Origin: Treponema sp.
GTDB taxonomy: Bacteria; Spirochaetota; Spirochaetia; Treponematales; Treponemataceae
NCBI GenBank assembly: GCA_024402505.1
Contig: JAKSTP010000021.1
Location: 1-48,601, forward strand
DNA: 48,601 nucleotides
Direction of reading: 5' to 3'
Position numbers and translations under genes: made by a program
Part shown: piece by piece, positions 23,954 to 32,515 of the stretch
Position numbering within the stretch: the stretch's first letter is position 1
Layout of the letters: each line of letters starts with the position of its first letter
Notes under the pieces: generated by a model
What the model was told of the DNA's origin: nothing
The model's database searches: none
Seen by the model: only the letters and a program-made list of their open reading frames with translations

Positions 23954-25171
23954 CTATTTACAAAGGGATTTCAGGGAATCGGCTTTGTCGGTTTTTTCCC
24001 ATGGGAATTCAGGGCGGCCGAAGTGACCATAGCTGGCTGTTTTTCCGTAAATTGGGCGTTTCAACTGGAGAGTGCTTACAATTCCGGCAGGTCGGCAATC
24101 GAACACTTTGTCAACGGCAGCGGAAATCAGTTCTTTTGCCACTTTTTCTGTGCCGAAAGTTTCTACCATGATGGAAACAGGTTTTGCAACACCAATGGCA
24201 TAAGCAAGTTCAACTTCTGCCCGGTCTGCAAGTCCTGCTGCAACAATGTTCTTGGCAATATAACGTGCCATGTAAGCTGCAGAGCGGTCAACTTTACTTG
24301 GATCTTTTCCAGAGAAAGCACCACCACCGTGACGGCCCATTCCACCGTAAGTATCAACGATGATTTTGCGTCCAGTAAGACCAGAATCTCCGTCAGGACC
24401 ACCTGTTACGAAGCGGCCAGTTGGGTTGATGTGATATTCTGTGTTTTCATCAAGAAGGCCTGTTGGTTCAAGAACAGGTTTAATGATTTCGTTCAAAATT
24501 GTTTCACGGATTGTTTCGTAGGATACTTCTGGATCATGCTGATGAGAAATAACAACGGCATCAATGCGAACCGGTTTGTGTCCATCATACTGAATTGTTA
24601 CCTGAGATTTTGCATCCGGGCGAAGCCATGAAATTTTTCCTTCGTGGCGAAGTTCGTGGGCTTTCAAAAGCAGCTGGTGTGAATAATAAACTGTGGCTGG
24701 CATAAGTTCAGGTGTTTCGTTACAGGCGAATCCGAACATCATACCCTGGTCTCCGGCTCCCTGTTCACCTTTGTTTTCTACACCTTCACCAACAACACCC
24801 TGGTTGATATCGCTGCTTTGAGCGTGAAGGCGGTTCATAAACTCACATTTGTAACCGTCAAGACCAACGTCATCAGAAGTATAACCGATGCGGATAGCCA
24901 CATTTCGGGCAATTGTTTCTGCTTCGGCCATGATTTTCTTTACATTGGCTTCCTGTTCTTCTTTTGAACCTGTCTGAAAACCAATTTCTCCACCAACCAG
25001 AATAAAGTTTGTTGTTGAGAAAGTTTCGCAGGCTACGTGAGCAGCAGGATCAAGTTCAAGACAACGGTCAAGAATGGCATCAGAAATCTGGTCACAAAGT
25101 TTGTCAGGGTGACCTTCACCTACTGATTCTGAAGTAAACAAGTAATGATTTTTTGGTAAGATAGTCTTCAT
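23954..25171 (-). CDS. metK: S-adenosylmethionine synthase
   Basis: 405 residues; makes S-adenosylmethionine from methionine and ATP, the methyl donor for the RsmI, SpoU-type and DNA methylases in this window. Signatures: [24 protein letters not shown] at the N-terminus, [15 protein letters not shown], and the P-loop-like [19 protein letters not shown]. Reading continues upstream, but AAGGAG lies 6 nt before the ATG at 25171 and [16 protein letters not shown] is the usual start. Confidence 0.97.
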   Translation of the reverse strand: MKTILPKNHYLFTSESVGEGHPDKLCDQISDAILDRCLELDPAAHVACETFSTTNFILVGGEIGFQTGSKEEQEANVKKIMAEAETIARNVAIRIGYTSDDVGLDGYKCEFMNRLHAQSSDINQGVVGEGVENKGEQGAGDQGMMFGFACNETPELMPATVYYSHQLLLKAHELRHEGKISWLRPDAKSQVTIQYDGHKPVRIDAVVISHQHDPEVSYETIRETILNEIIKPVLEPTGLLDENTEYHINPTGRFVTGGPDGDSGLTGRKIIVDTYGGMGRHGGGAFSGKDPSKVDRSAAYMARYIAKNIVAAGLADRAEVELAYAIGVAKPVSIMVETFGTEKVAKELISAAVDKVFDCRPAGIVSTLQLKRPIYGKTASYGHFGRPEFPWEKTDKADSLKSLCK

Positions 25172-25197
25172 ATGCGACTCCTTTTTAGCAAGTTTCA

Positions 25198-25290
25198 GGA
25201 CTTTTATAAAATCCTCTTCCGTCTGCAATTTGGATAAATCACGGATAGAAATGTCATCTAAAATATACTATTTTGGCCCAAAAATGGCAA
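25198..25290 (-). promoter_or_regulatory. metK promoter and leader
   Basis: On the minus strand, TTGCCA (25290-25285), 17 bp and TATATT (25267-25262) place the start near 25255, giving a leader of about 80 nt. The leader contains a 7-bp hairpin GGATTTT-ATA-AAAGTCC pattern (25214-25198, one G-U pair) shortly before the ribosome binding site. I could not match it to a SAM riboswitch class. Confidence 0.6.
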
Positions 25291-25294
25291 GTAA

Positions 25295-25323
25295 TTGAAA
25301 AAAAACACCTATTCTTCTATAAT
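25295..25323 (+). promoter_or_regulatory. pheT promoter
   Basis: TTGAAA (25295-25300), 17 bp, TATAAT (25318-25323). The -35 box lies only 4 bp from the -35 box of the divergent metK promoter. The predicted start (~25330) is downstream of the ATG at 25326, which supports translation from 25362 instead. Confidence 0.78.
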
Positions 25324-25361
25324 AAATGAACTATTTTTATAGATTAAAAACGAGGACCAAT

Positions 25362-27074
25362 ATGCCAAAAATTGAAGTAAACGAAAATCTGTTCTTCCAG
25401 ATGATGGGAAAACGCTGTGATTATAACACTCTCGAAGATTTACTTCCTTGTGCTAAAGCTGAACTTGATGAAAAACCTGATATGAGCCTCCCAGAAGAAG
25501 AACGCTCAATCAAGATTGAATTAAACGATACAAACCGCCCTGACCTTTGGTCTACAAACGGTGTTGCACGCCAGCTCCGGATTCACGCCGGTGGAAAAAC
25601 TGCCGACTTTGAATCTTTCATGAGCCGTAAAGGAAAAATCCTTGACTGTGCAGACCGCATTGTAAATGTTGATCCTGAACTTAAAGATGTTCGTCCTTAC
25701 ATGGTAGCCTTCATGATTGCCGGAAAACCAATTGACGACTGCATGCTTAAAGATATTATCCAGACACAGGAAAAACTGGCCTGGAACTTCGGACGCAAAC
25801 GAAAATCAATTTCCATGGGTATTTACCGTATTGATCAGGTTAAATTCCCTGTTGAATACCACGCTGTTGATCCAGATAAAACAAGTTTTGTTCCACTTCA
25901 GTGCACAGAACCAATGACCTGCCGACAGATCCTCACTGATCATCCAAAAGGAAAAGACTTTGGCTGGATCCTCCAGGACATGAAAAAATTCCCACTCCTT
26001 TCTGATGCAAAAGGTGAAGTTCTTTCAATGGCACCAATCATCAACTCGGCAACACTTGGAGCTGTTCAGGTTGGAGACAAAGACCTTATGGTAGAACTTA
26101 CCGGTGACAACATCGAAAACCTTATTCTTTCTGCAAATATCGTAGCCTGTGACTTTGCTGATGCAGGTTATGAAATCAAACCTATGATGTGTAAACATCC
26201 TTACGACACAGGACTTGGTAAAGACATTGTTGTTCCTTACTACTTCCAGCAGTCTACATCAACAACACTTGAAGCCGTAAACAAACTCTTGGGTTCAGAC
26301 CTGGATCTGGCTACTGTAGTTGATGCACTTACACGCATGGGAAGCAAAGTTGAAACTGAAGGAAACAAAATCACTTTGTGGCCAGCACCATACCGCAACG
26401 ACTTCCTCCACGAAGTAGACATTATCGAAGATGTAATGATTGGTATGAACCTTTCAACTTTCAAGGCACAGAAACCAAACTCATTTACAGTTGGACGACT
26501 TCTTCCACTTACAGAATTCAGCCGCAAAGCAAAATCTTTGATGGTTGGTCTTGGTTACCAGGAAATGATTTTCAACTATGTTGGAAGCAAAAAAGATTAC
26601 ATCGACAACATGCTGATTGATGGTTCTAAAGTAATTGAAATTGCCAACCCAATGAGTGAAAACTACCAGTTCATCCGTCCTGAAATCATCTCATCACTTC
26701 TCCGTGCAGAAAGCGGATCAGGAAATGCAATTTTCCCACACAAAGTATTTGAAATTGGTAAAGTTGCTTACCTTAAAGAAGATGAAAACACAGGAACAAT
26801 TACACGCCAGCACATTGGTTTCCTTACAGCCGCAACAAACGCCAACTTCAACTCACTGGCAAGCGAAGTTTCATCACTTGTTTACTACCTTGATCACGAA
26901 TACAAAGTAGTAGAAAGCAATGATCCACGCTTTATCCCAGGACGTCAGGCAGCCCTCATTGTTGATGGAAAAGAAGCCGGCGTATTCGGTGAAGTTCATC
27001 CACAGGTACTTGAAAACTGGAATATTACAGTTCCTTGTGCCGCCGGTGAAATTGATCTCGAAGCACTTCTGTAA
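25362..27074 (+). CDS. pheT: Phenylalanyl-tRNA synthetase beta chain, archaeal/eukaryal type
   Basis: 570 residues starting MPKIEVNENLFFQMMG, much shorter than the usual ~800-residue bacterial beta chain and without an N-terminal EMAP/OB-fold tRNA-binding domain. Recognisable parts are the IELNDTNRPDLWS segment (B5-type region start), the B3/B4 editing region around 100-250, and the C-terminal catalytic-like domain ending FGEVHPQVLENW. Spirochetes are known to carry the archaeal-type enzyme, which agrees. GAGG precedes the ATG. pheS is not adjacent. Confidence 0.93.
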   Translation: MPKIEVNENLFFQMMGKRCDYNTLEDLLPCAKAELDEKPDMSLPEEERSIKIELNDTNRPDLWSTNGVARQLRIHAGGKTADFESFMSRKGKILDCADRIVNVDPELKDVRPYMVAFMIAGKPIDDCMLKDIIQTQEKLAWNFGRKRKSISMGIYRIDQVKFPVEYHAVDPDKTSFVPLQCTEPMTCRQILTDHPKGKDFGWILQDMKKFPLLSDAKGEVLSMAPIINSATLGAVQVGDKDLMVELTGDNIENLILSANIVACDFADAGYEIKPMMCKHPYDTGLGKDIVVPYYFQQSTSTTLEAVNKLLGSDLDLATVVDALTRMGSKVETEGNKITLWPAPYRNDFLHEVDIIEDVMIGMNLSTFKAQKPNSFTVGRLLPLTEFSRKAKSLMVGLGYQEMIFNYVGSKKDYIDNMLIDGSKVIEIANPMSENYQFIRPEIISSLLRAESGSGNAIFPHKVFEIGKVAYLKEDENTGTITRQHIGFLTAATNANFNSLASEVSSLVYYLDHEYKVVESNDPRFIPGRQAALIVDGKEAGVFGEVHPQVLENWNITVPCAAGEIDLEALL

Positions 27075-27106
27075 TTTATAACACTTTAATTAAGTGTCAT
27101 CTTATG

Positions 27107-27150
27107 AACCTGCCATTCTGAATTCATCGGGATGACAGGTTTGTTATTTT
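27107..27150 (+). terminator. Terminator of pheT
   Basis: An imperfect stem (AACCTGCCATTCTGA with GGGATGACAGGTT) followed by TTTGTTATTTT. The stem belongs to the TGTCAT-ended palindrome family seen at 23788 and 39829. A smaller hairpin ACACTT/AAGTGT precedes it at about 27080-27098. Confidence 0.65.
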
Positions 27151-27163
27151 GAAGGATTTAAAA

Positions 27164-28531
27164 ATGAATAACGCACCTGCCGAAAACAAAATGGGCACAA
27201 TGCCTGTTTTCAAACTGATTTTGAACATGTCACTTCCAATGATGTTTTCCATGTTCATTCAGGCCATGTACAACATTGTAGACAGTTACTTTGTTGCTAA
27301 AATTTCTGAAAATGCCATTACCGCTGTATCCCTTGCTTTCCCTGTTCAGAACCTTATGATTTCCTTTGCAGTTGGTACCTCTGTCGGTGTAAACGCACTT
27401 CTTTCCATGCGACTTGGTCAGAAAAACCAGGAGGAAGTAAACAAAGCCGGCATGAACGGTATTTTCCTTGCTATTGCCACTTACGCTGTATTTGCTGTTC
27501 TTGGCATTTTCTTCCTTAAATCATACTTTTACAGCCAGATTGATATTCAGGAAATCCGTGATTACGGACTCACCTACATGAACATTGTTCTGTTTATGGG
27601 CTTTGGATGCTTCAGTTCAATCATGTTTGAAAAGCTCCTTCAGTCAACCGGTAAAGCCACTTTAAGTATGTGGAGCCAGCTGGCAGGTGCCCTTACAAAC
27701 ATTATTTTAGACCCACTAATGATTATGGGAATTGGACCTTTCCCTGCCATGGGTATTGCCGGTGCCGCCTGGGCCACTGTAATTGGTCAGATTCTTGCCG
27801 CCATTGTTGCCCTGTGTCTGAACATCAAATACAACAAGGAAATTCAGTTCAACTGGAAGTCTTTCCGCCCTGACCTCAAGGTTATTGGGGCAATCTACAA
27901 AGTTGGTATTCCATCAATTGTACTCAGTTCCATTGCCAGCGTAACAACAACTCTCATCAACATGATTCTGGGAGCCTTCTCATCAACTGCCATTGCCGTT
28001 TACGGACTTTACTTCAAATTGAACAGTTTTATCTTTATGCCGGTATTCGGATTGAACAGCGGAATTGTTCCTATCATTGCTTACAACTACGGTGCACAGA
28101 ATTACAAACGCCTTACATCTTCCATTAAACTTGGGCTCACAATTGCCTTTGGAATTATGGTTGTGGGAATGCTTATCTTCATGATTATTCCAGGACCACT
28201 TTTGAGCCTCTTTGAAGCCAGTGATGATATGCTTGCCATTGGAATTCCAGCCATGCGCATTATTGCTTCAAGTTTCTGTGGAGCTGCCATCGCCATTGTT
28301 CTGGGATCAGTTTTCCAGGCCTTAAGTTCCGCCATGCTCAGTATGCTGGTTTCTGTTTTCCGCCAGGTTCTGGTTCTTACTCCTGCAGCCTATTTCCTCT
28401 CACTTACAGGCAACATCAACAACATCTGGTTCTGCTTCCCAATTGCCGAGATAGTGTCGGTGTGCCTGAGTTTGATTTTTTATAGAAAGATATATAGAGA
28501 GAAAATTTTGCCGTTGAAAACTGTGAAATAA
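27164..28531 (+). CDS. MATE-family multidrug/metabolite exporter
   Basis: 455 residues, twelve predicted membrane helices in two related halves. The N-terminal KLILNMSLPMMFSMFIQAMYNIVDSYFVAKI is characteristic of MATE transporters, as is GSVFQALSSAMLSMLVSVFRQ in the second half. It exports cationic compounds in exchange for Na+ or H+; the substrate is unknown. GAAGGA lies 8 nt before the chosen ATG; a TTG 15 bases earlier is in frame but lacks a binding site. The AT-rich accessory block begins just after its stop. Confidence 0.92.
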   Translation: MNNAPAENKMGTMPVFKLILNMSLPMMFSMFIQAMYNIVDSYFVAKISENAITAVSLAFPVQNLMISFAVGTSVGVNALLSMRLGQKNQEEVNKAGMNGIFLAIATYAVFAVLGIFFLKSYFYSQIDIQEIRDYGLTYMNIVLFMGFGCFSSIMFEKLLQSTGKATLSMWSQLAGALTNIILDPLMIMGIGPFPAMGIAGAAWATVIGQILAAIVALCLNIKYNKEIQFNWKSFRPDLKVIGAIYKVGIPSIVLSSIASVTTTLINMILGAFSSTAIAVYGLYFKLNSFIFMPVFGLNSGIVPIIAYNYGAQNYKRLTSSIKLGLTIAFGIMVVGMLIFMIIPGPLLSLFEASDDMLAIGIPAMRIIASSFCGAAIAIVLGSVFQALSSAMLSMLVSVFRQVLVLTPAAYFLSLTGNINNIWFCFPIAEIVSVCLSLIFYRKIYREKILPLKTVK

Positions 28532-28617
28532 GTCAAAAGTATGTGGCGCAAGAGAAACATTGTAATGTAAATACTTGAAAAAAATTGATATATAAAAATA
28601 TCATTTTAAAAATACTA

Positions 28618-28645
28618 TTGTTATGATAGCAATATGAAGTATAAT
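28618..28645 (+). promoter_or_regulatory. Promoter of the restriction-modification operon
   Basis: TTGTTA (28618-28623), 16 bp, TATAAT (28640-28645), then 8 nt to the ATG at 28654 with no Shine-Dalgarno. The mRNA should begin at or within about two bases of the start codon. Confidence 0.7.
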
Positions 28646-28653
28646 TTTAGAAT

Positions 28654-30495
28654 ATGAGATACATTGGTAACAAAGAATCAATTTTGGAAGAGATAAAAAT
28701 AATTCTTGAAGAAAAAAATCTCCTGAACAATGATTTAACTTTTTTCGATGGTTTTTCAGGAACAGCAACGGTCTCTTCCTTTTTTAGCCAATATTATAAT
28801 ATTGTTTTTTGTGACAACATGTATTCCTCATACGTATACTCCTATGGTCGTTTGATGGCTCACACTTGTACCTTCCATGATTTAGGATTTGACCCATTTA
28901 CTTATTTTAATTCCAATGAATTTTTAGAAGATGGTTTCTTTTCAAGGAATTATTCACCACAAATATCAGGACGTATGTATTTTACCGATTTCAATGCAGG
29001 AAGAATAGATTATTTTCGCAAAACAATTGAAGATTGGAAGAATTCGGCAAAAGTTTCAGGCCATGAATACAATTATTTGCTTTGCTGTCTTTTAGAATCT
29101 GTGTCCAAAGTTGCGAATGTTGCAGGGGTCTATGGTGCTTTTTTAAAAAAGTGGGATCCTAGAGCTCAGAAGAAAATCACTTTTATAAGCCCTCCTGTAT
29201 ATCATAATCAAAAAAAACATGAAGTCAGAGGGTTTTACGCGGATATTGAAGAAATAAATCCTCAAATTGATTGTGATATCCTTTATCTTGATCCACCGTA
29301 TACCAAGAATAAATACCCAGTTCAGTATCACATTCTGGAGACTTTATCTAAAGATGATAATCCAAAAATAAAAGGTGTAACGGGGGCTCGGGATAATTCA
29401 AATATTTCTACCAATTGGTCACAACCAAATAGAGCTGAAATTAGTTTTGTACAAATTATTGCCGAAACAAGGGCTAAATATATTCTTTTTAGTTATAGCA
29501 ATGACGGAATAATGACTAAAGATTTTATCACAAATGTACTCAAGAGATATGGGAAAGAAGATACATTTTTAGTAAAAGAAATTAACTACAAAAAATATCG
29601 AAACATTAAAACGAAAAACAAAGAAGACCACTTTGAATATTTGTTTTATATAGAAAAGAAAGACGAAAAAGATATCCGTTATATTTGTCCATTAAATTAC
29701 ATGGGTGGAAAAGGTACGTTACTAAATGATATTTTAAAATACGTTCCAAAATGTGAAACTTTTTATGACATTATGGGTGGAGGATTCAATGTGGGTGTTA
29801 ACATTCGCTCAGCTGACCATATTGTTTATAATGATTGTAATTATATTGTCAGAAACTTAGTTGAATTATTTAAAATTAGTGATACCTATACAATACTTAC
29901 TTATATTGAGAAAACTATCAAAAGAAATCAATTAGAGAAAAAAAACAAAGAAGCTTTTGTTAAATTCCGTAATCTCTGGAATACAAAATTGCAATATACA
30001 AATGAAAAATATCTATCTCTTTACGTATTGGTAATGTATGGTTTTCAGCAACAATTACGATTTAATTCTAAAAAAGAGTTTAATAATACAGTTGGTGAAA
30101 GTGGATATAATGATTCGATAAAAGAAAAAATTATTAGTTTTTCACATAGATTAAAAAAAGTAAACTGCTCTTTTTCAGAATTTGATTTTGAGGATTTATT
30201 CAGTTCTATAAAAGAAAATGATGTTGTTTATATAGATCCTCCTTATTTAATCACACTTGGGAGTTATAATGACGGAAAACGAGGTTTTAAAGGGTGGACA
30301 AGTAGTGATGAAAATAGGTTGCTTAACTTTGTTGATAACATTGTGAACAAGAATGCCAAAGTATTAATTTCGAATGTTATTTATCATAGAGGGAATACCA
30401 ATAGATTATTAAAGTCATGGGTTGAGAGTCATAATGTAAAAATGATGAAATATGACACAAAAGGAAGAGAGGAGGTTTTAATTATATATGGATGA
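28654..30495 (+). CDS. Double-domain adenine-N6 DNA methyltransferase (M.FokI-like arrangement)
   Basis: 613 residues built from two D12-class (Dam-type) methyltransferase domains. Domain 1: MRYIGNKESIL start, AdoMet motif FFDGFSGTATV (30-40), catalytic DPPY at 213-216. Domain 2: NYMGGKGTLL (348-357), AdoMet motif FYDIMGGGFN (370-379), catalytic DPPY at 528-531. Both catalytic tetrads are intact, so each half probably methylates adenine on one strand of an asymmetric site, as established for M.FokI. The next gene, an HNH nuclease, overlaps by 8 bp, indicating a restriction-modification operon. Base composition and AGA/ATA codon use are clearly more AT-rich than the flanking metabolic genes, indicating acquisition by transfer. 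Confidence 0.9.
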   Translation: MRYIGNKESILEEIKIILEEKNLLNNDLTFFDGFSGTATVSSFFSQYYNIVFCDNMYSSYVYSYGRLMAHTCTFHDLGFDPFTYFNSNEFLEDGFFSRNYSPQISGRMYFTDFNAGRIDYFRKTIEDWKNSAKVSGHEYNYLLCCLLESVSKVANVAGVYGAFLKKWDPRAQKKITFISPPVYHNQKKHEVRGFYADIEEINPQIDCDILYLDPPYTKNKYPVQYHILETLSKDDNPKIKGVTGARDNSNISTNWSQPNRAEISFVQIIAETRAKYILFSYSNDGIMTKDFITNVLKRYGKEDTFLVKEINYKKYRNIKTKNKEDHFEYLFYIEKKDEKDIRYICPLNYMGGKGTLLNDILKYVPKCETFYDIMGGGFNVGVNIRSADHIVYNDCNYIVRNLVELFKISDTYTILTYIEKTIKRNQLEKKNKEAFVKFRNLWNTKLQYTNEKYLSLYVLVMYGFQQQLRFNSKKEFNNTVGESGYNDSIKEKIISFSHRLKKVNCSFSEFDFEDLFSSIKENDVVYIDPPYLITLGSYNDGKRGFKGWTSSDENRLLNFVDNIVNKNAKVLISNVIYHRGNTNRLLKSWVESHNVKMMKYDTKGREEVLIIYG

Positions 30496-31669
30496 TATAG
30501 TTCATTTTAGTATCGAAAGACGGGCCGCACAGGATTCATCACCTAGTTTTGATTCCTTTATAACAGATAATATTCTTCGTGATATAGCGAAAAGAATATT
30601 TAATACTGAACGTTATACGCTTGAGTGGATTGAACAAAGAAATGTTGGTCGAACTATAATTTGTTCTTATAACAGCAAAATAGCGTTTGTAACTTTATCT
30701 CCATTTGGAAAAATACAAGGACGAAATTATTTTTTTCAAAGTATACCAACAAGTTTCGGACGATATGTAAGCTATATCCGAGACAATAAAGTTTCTGAAG
30801 CATCATTTTACTTCTACTTCCTTCCATTAGAGGGTAATATAAAAACAGATTATTATAAGTTTATGTTTAAATTAATGCAGACTGCATCAATCAAATTATT
30901 GAACGCAGATGTCGCTTTAGGAAACTATATCCCACAACAGTTTTTTTCGGTAAAAGAAATTATAAAAGCCCGAAATGTTGCTAGATTACAAAATTCAGCT
31001 AATAATTCAACTTATGTCACTGACGAAGGAGATGAATATCATATATATGGGAAAACATTTGGAGCTAATTCTAAAGAAACAGTGCTTTTATGTATAGCAA
31101 TGAGTTTTGTTTCTGAAAAACCTATAAAACTATTTCAAATACTTGATAATGATTCAGAAACATTAACATCAAATGATATTTCTACAATAAAAACAGTAAA
31201 TTCCAATTTAATTGAAATAATAGATGATTCTTATACTTTTGACAATGATGTGCCTGGAGCTGAAAATCAGGACAAACTCAGGAGTCCTAGATTTATATAT
31301 AACCTGTTTGTTAAATATGGTAATAAAAAATGTGTATTATGTGATTGTTCAGTAGAATGCATAATACAGGGAGCACACATCTATTCTATTTCATCGATTC
31401 GAAAAAACACTAAACTAAATCTCGAAGAAAAACAGAAGATGGCAATTGACGGAGATAATGGTCTTTGGCTTTGTGAAAATCATCATAAACTATTTGATAC
31501 AGACACAATTTGGTTTGATGAAAGCAATCTATCTATTAGTACTAGACTAAATCAGGCTGAAATTGATTTTATCAATCAGATTACTCCATATAAAAAATTA
31601 AAATCAGAAATTTTTACTGAGAAAACCCAGGAATATATACTGATGCGTAATCATAATTCAGGGTTATAA
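30488..31669 (+). CDS. HNH-type restriction endonuclease
   Basis: 393 residues. The C-terminal part carries a zinc-stabilised HNH nuclease: C282-x2-C285, H297 in QGAHIYSI, N324 in GDNGLWLC, C329 and the H332-H333 pair followed by KLFDTD. Residues 1-260 have no family I recognise and presumably contain the target-recognition domain. The start overlaps the methyltransferase stop by 8 bp, and a strong AGAGGAGG lies at 30468-30475, 12 nt upstream. Pairing with a double methyltransferase suggests a type II enzyme with an asymmetric, possibly distant-cutting (IIS) site. AT-rich like its partner. Confidence 0.85.
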   Translation: MDDIVHFSIERRAAQDSSPSFDSFITDNILRDIAKRIFNTERYTLEWIEQRNVGRTIICSYNSKIAFVTLSPFGKIQGRNYFFQSIPTSFGRYVSYIRDNKVSEASFYFYFLPLEGNIKTDYYKFMFKLMQTASIKLLNADVALGNYIPQQFFSVKEIIKARNVARLQNSANNSTYVTDEGDEYHIYGKTFGANSKETVLLCIAMSFVSEKPIKLFQILDNDSETLTSNDISTIKTVNSNLIEIIDDSYTFDNDVPGAENQDKLRSPRFIYNLFVKYGNKKCVLCDCSVECIIQGAHIYSISSIRKNTKLNLEEKQKMAIDGDNGLWLCENHHKLFDTDTIWFDESNLSISTRLNQAEIDFINQITPYKKLKSEIFTEKTQEYILMRNHNSGL

Positions 31670-31701
31670 AAGAAGTAATAGTATATCTAGCCATTTTAAA
31701 T

Positions 31702-31731
31702 TTGACAGATAGCTATATTTTACATTATACT
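31702..31731 (+). promoter_or_regulatory. Promoter of the Phd-VapC module
   Basis: TTGACA (31702-31707), 18 bp, TATACT (31726-31731), then exactly 6 nt to the ATG at 31738; no Shine-Dalgarno, predicted leaderless. Confidence 0.75.
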
Positions 31732-31737
31732 ATACTT

Positions 31738-32043
31738 ATGACAGTGCCTTTGTATGATGTAAAAAATAAACTCAGTGAATATGTTCTTATTGCACAGAAT
31801 GAAGAGCCAGTGCGAATCTCGAAACATGGGAAAGATGCAGCGGTTTTAATCAATGTAGAAGAATACGATAATTTTGTTCATCAAAAATCTTCCGCATTTT
31901 ATGCCAGTTTGGAAAAATGGTTGGAAGAAAATCCTTCTACAGAAGAAAACACTTTGAATGTTGAAAATGCATTTGGGGCATTTAAAAACCGGCCATTCGT
32001 TCCTAGACAGAACCCATTTATCTACAACGAGGATGAGAACTGA
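31738..32043 (+). CDS. Phd/YefM-type antitoxin
   Basis: 101 residues. PLYDVKNKLSEYVLIAQNEEPVRISKHGKDAAVLINVEEYD is a standard Phd/YefM fold (operator binding and dimerisation); the C-terminal ~45 residues (WLEENPSTEENTLNVEN...PRQNPF) form the toxin-binding tail. The frame extends 36 bases upstream to a start inside the promoter, which is not usable. Its stop and the toxin start overlap as TGATG. Confidence 0.88.
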   Translation: MTVPLYDVKNKLSEYVLIAQNEEPVRISKHGKDAAVLINVEEYDNFVHQKSSAFYASLEKWLEENPSTEENTLNVENAFGAFKNRPFVPRQNPFIYNEDEN

Positions 32044-32465
32044 TGGCAAAAAATATTTATCTGCTTGATACAAACATTATTTCGGAACCCGTTAGAAGGT
32101 CACCAAATTTTAATCTGCTGTCAAAACTCAAAGAAAATGGTGATTTCTGCTGCATAAGTTCTATTACCTGGCTTGAATCACTTTATGGTATGAATACAAT
32201 GCCTGAAGGAAAAACAAAAGAAAGAATTCGCAGCTATCTTCTTAATAAGATTCACCCATTTCTTCCAATCATTCCATACGATGAGCATTGTTCATTTTTA
32301 CAGGCAGAAATACAGGCTCAACTTAAAGAAAAAGGAATTACTATTCCAGACTATGATATGTTGATAGCAGCAACTGCACTGGCAAACAATCTGATTTTAA
32401 TAACCCATAACACAAAGGATTTTCAAAATATCCCAGGGTTGATGTACGAAGATTGGATTATTTAA
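32043..32465 (+). CDS. vapC: VapC-type PIN toxin
   Basis: 140 residues. PIN acids: D9 (YLLDTNIISE), E45 (ITWLESLYG), and the Asp pair in IPDYDMLIAATA, followed by THNTKDF and a PGLMYEDW end typical of FitB/VapC proteins. Predicted RNase neutralised by the upstream antitoxin. Start overlaps the antitoxin stop by one base. Not closely similar to the PIN toxin at 11542-11988, so the two modules were acquired separately. Confidence 0.91.
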   Translation: MAKNIYLLDTNIISEPVRRSPNFNLLSKLKENGDFCCISSITWLESLYGMNTMPEGKTKERIRSYLLNKIHPFLPIIPYDEHCSFLQAEIQAQLKEKGITIPDYDMLIAATALANNLILITHNTKDFQNIPGLMYEDWII

Positions 32466-32480
32466 AAGGGTGCTTTTTTC

Positions 32481-32509
32481 TTGCCTGCAGGCCGTTTCCT
32501 TAGTATGTT
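32481..32509 (+). promoter_or_regulatory. clpB promoter
   Basis: TTGCCT (32481-32486), 17 bp, TATGTT (32504-32509), then 6 nt (TGGGGT) to the ATG at 32516. No CIRCE or obvious heat-shock operator in the 50 bp after the VapC gene; an AAAAG-GGTG-CTTTTTT mini-terminator precedes it (32465-32480). Confidence 0.65.
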
Positions 32510-32515
32510 TGGGGT

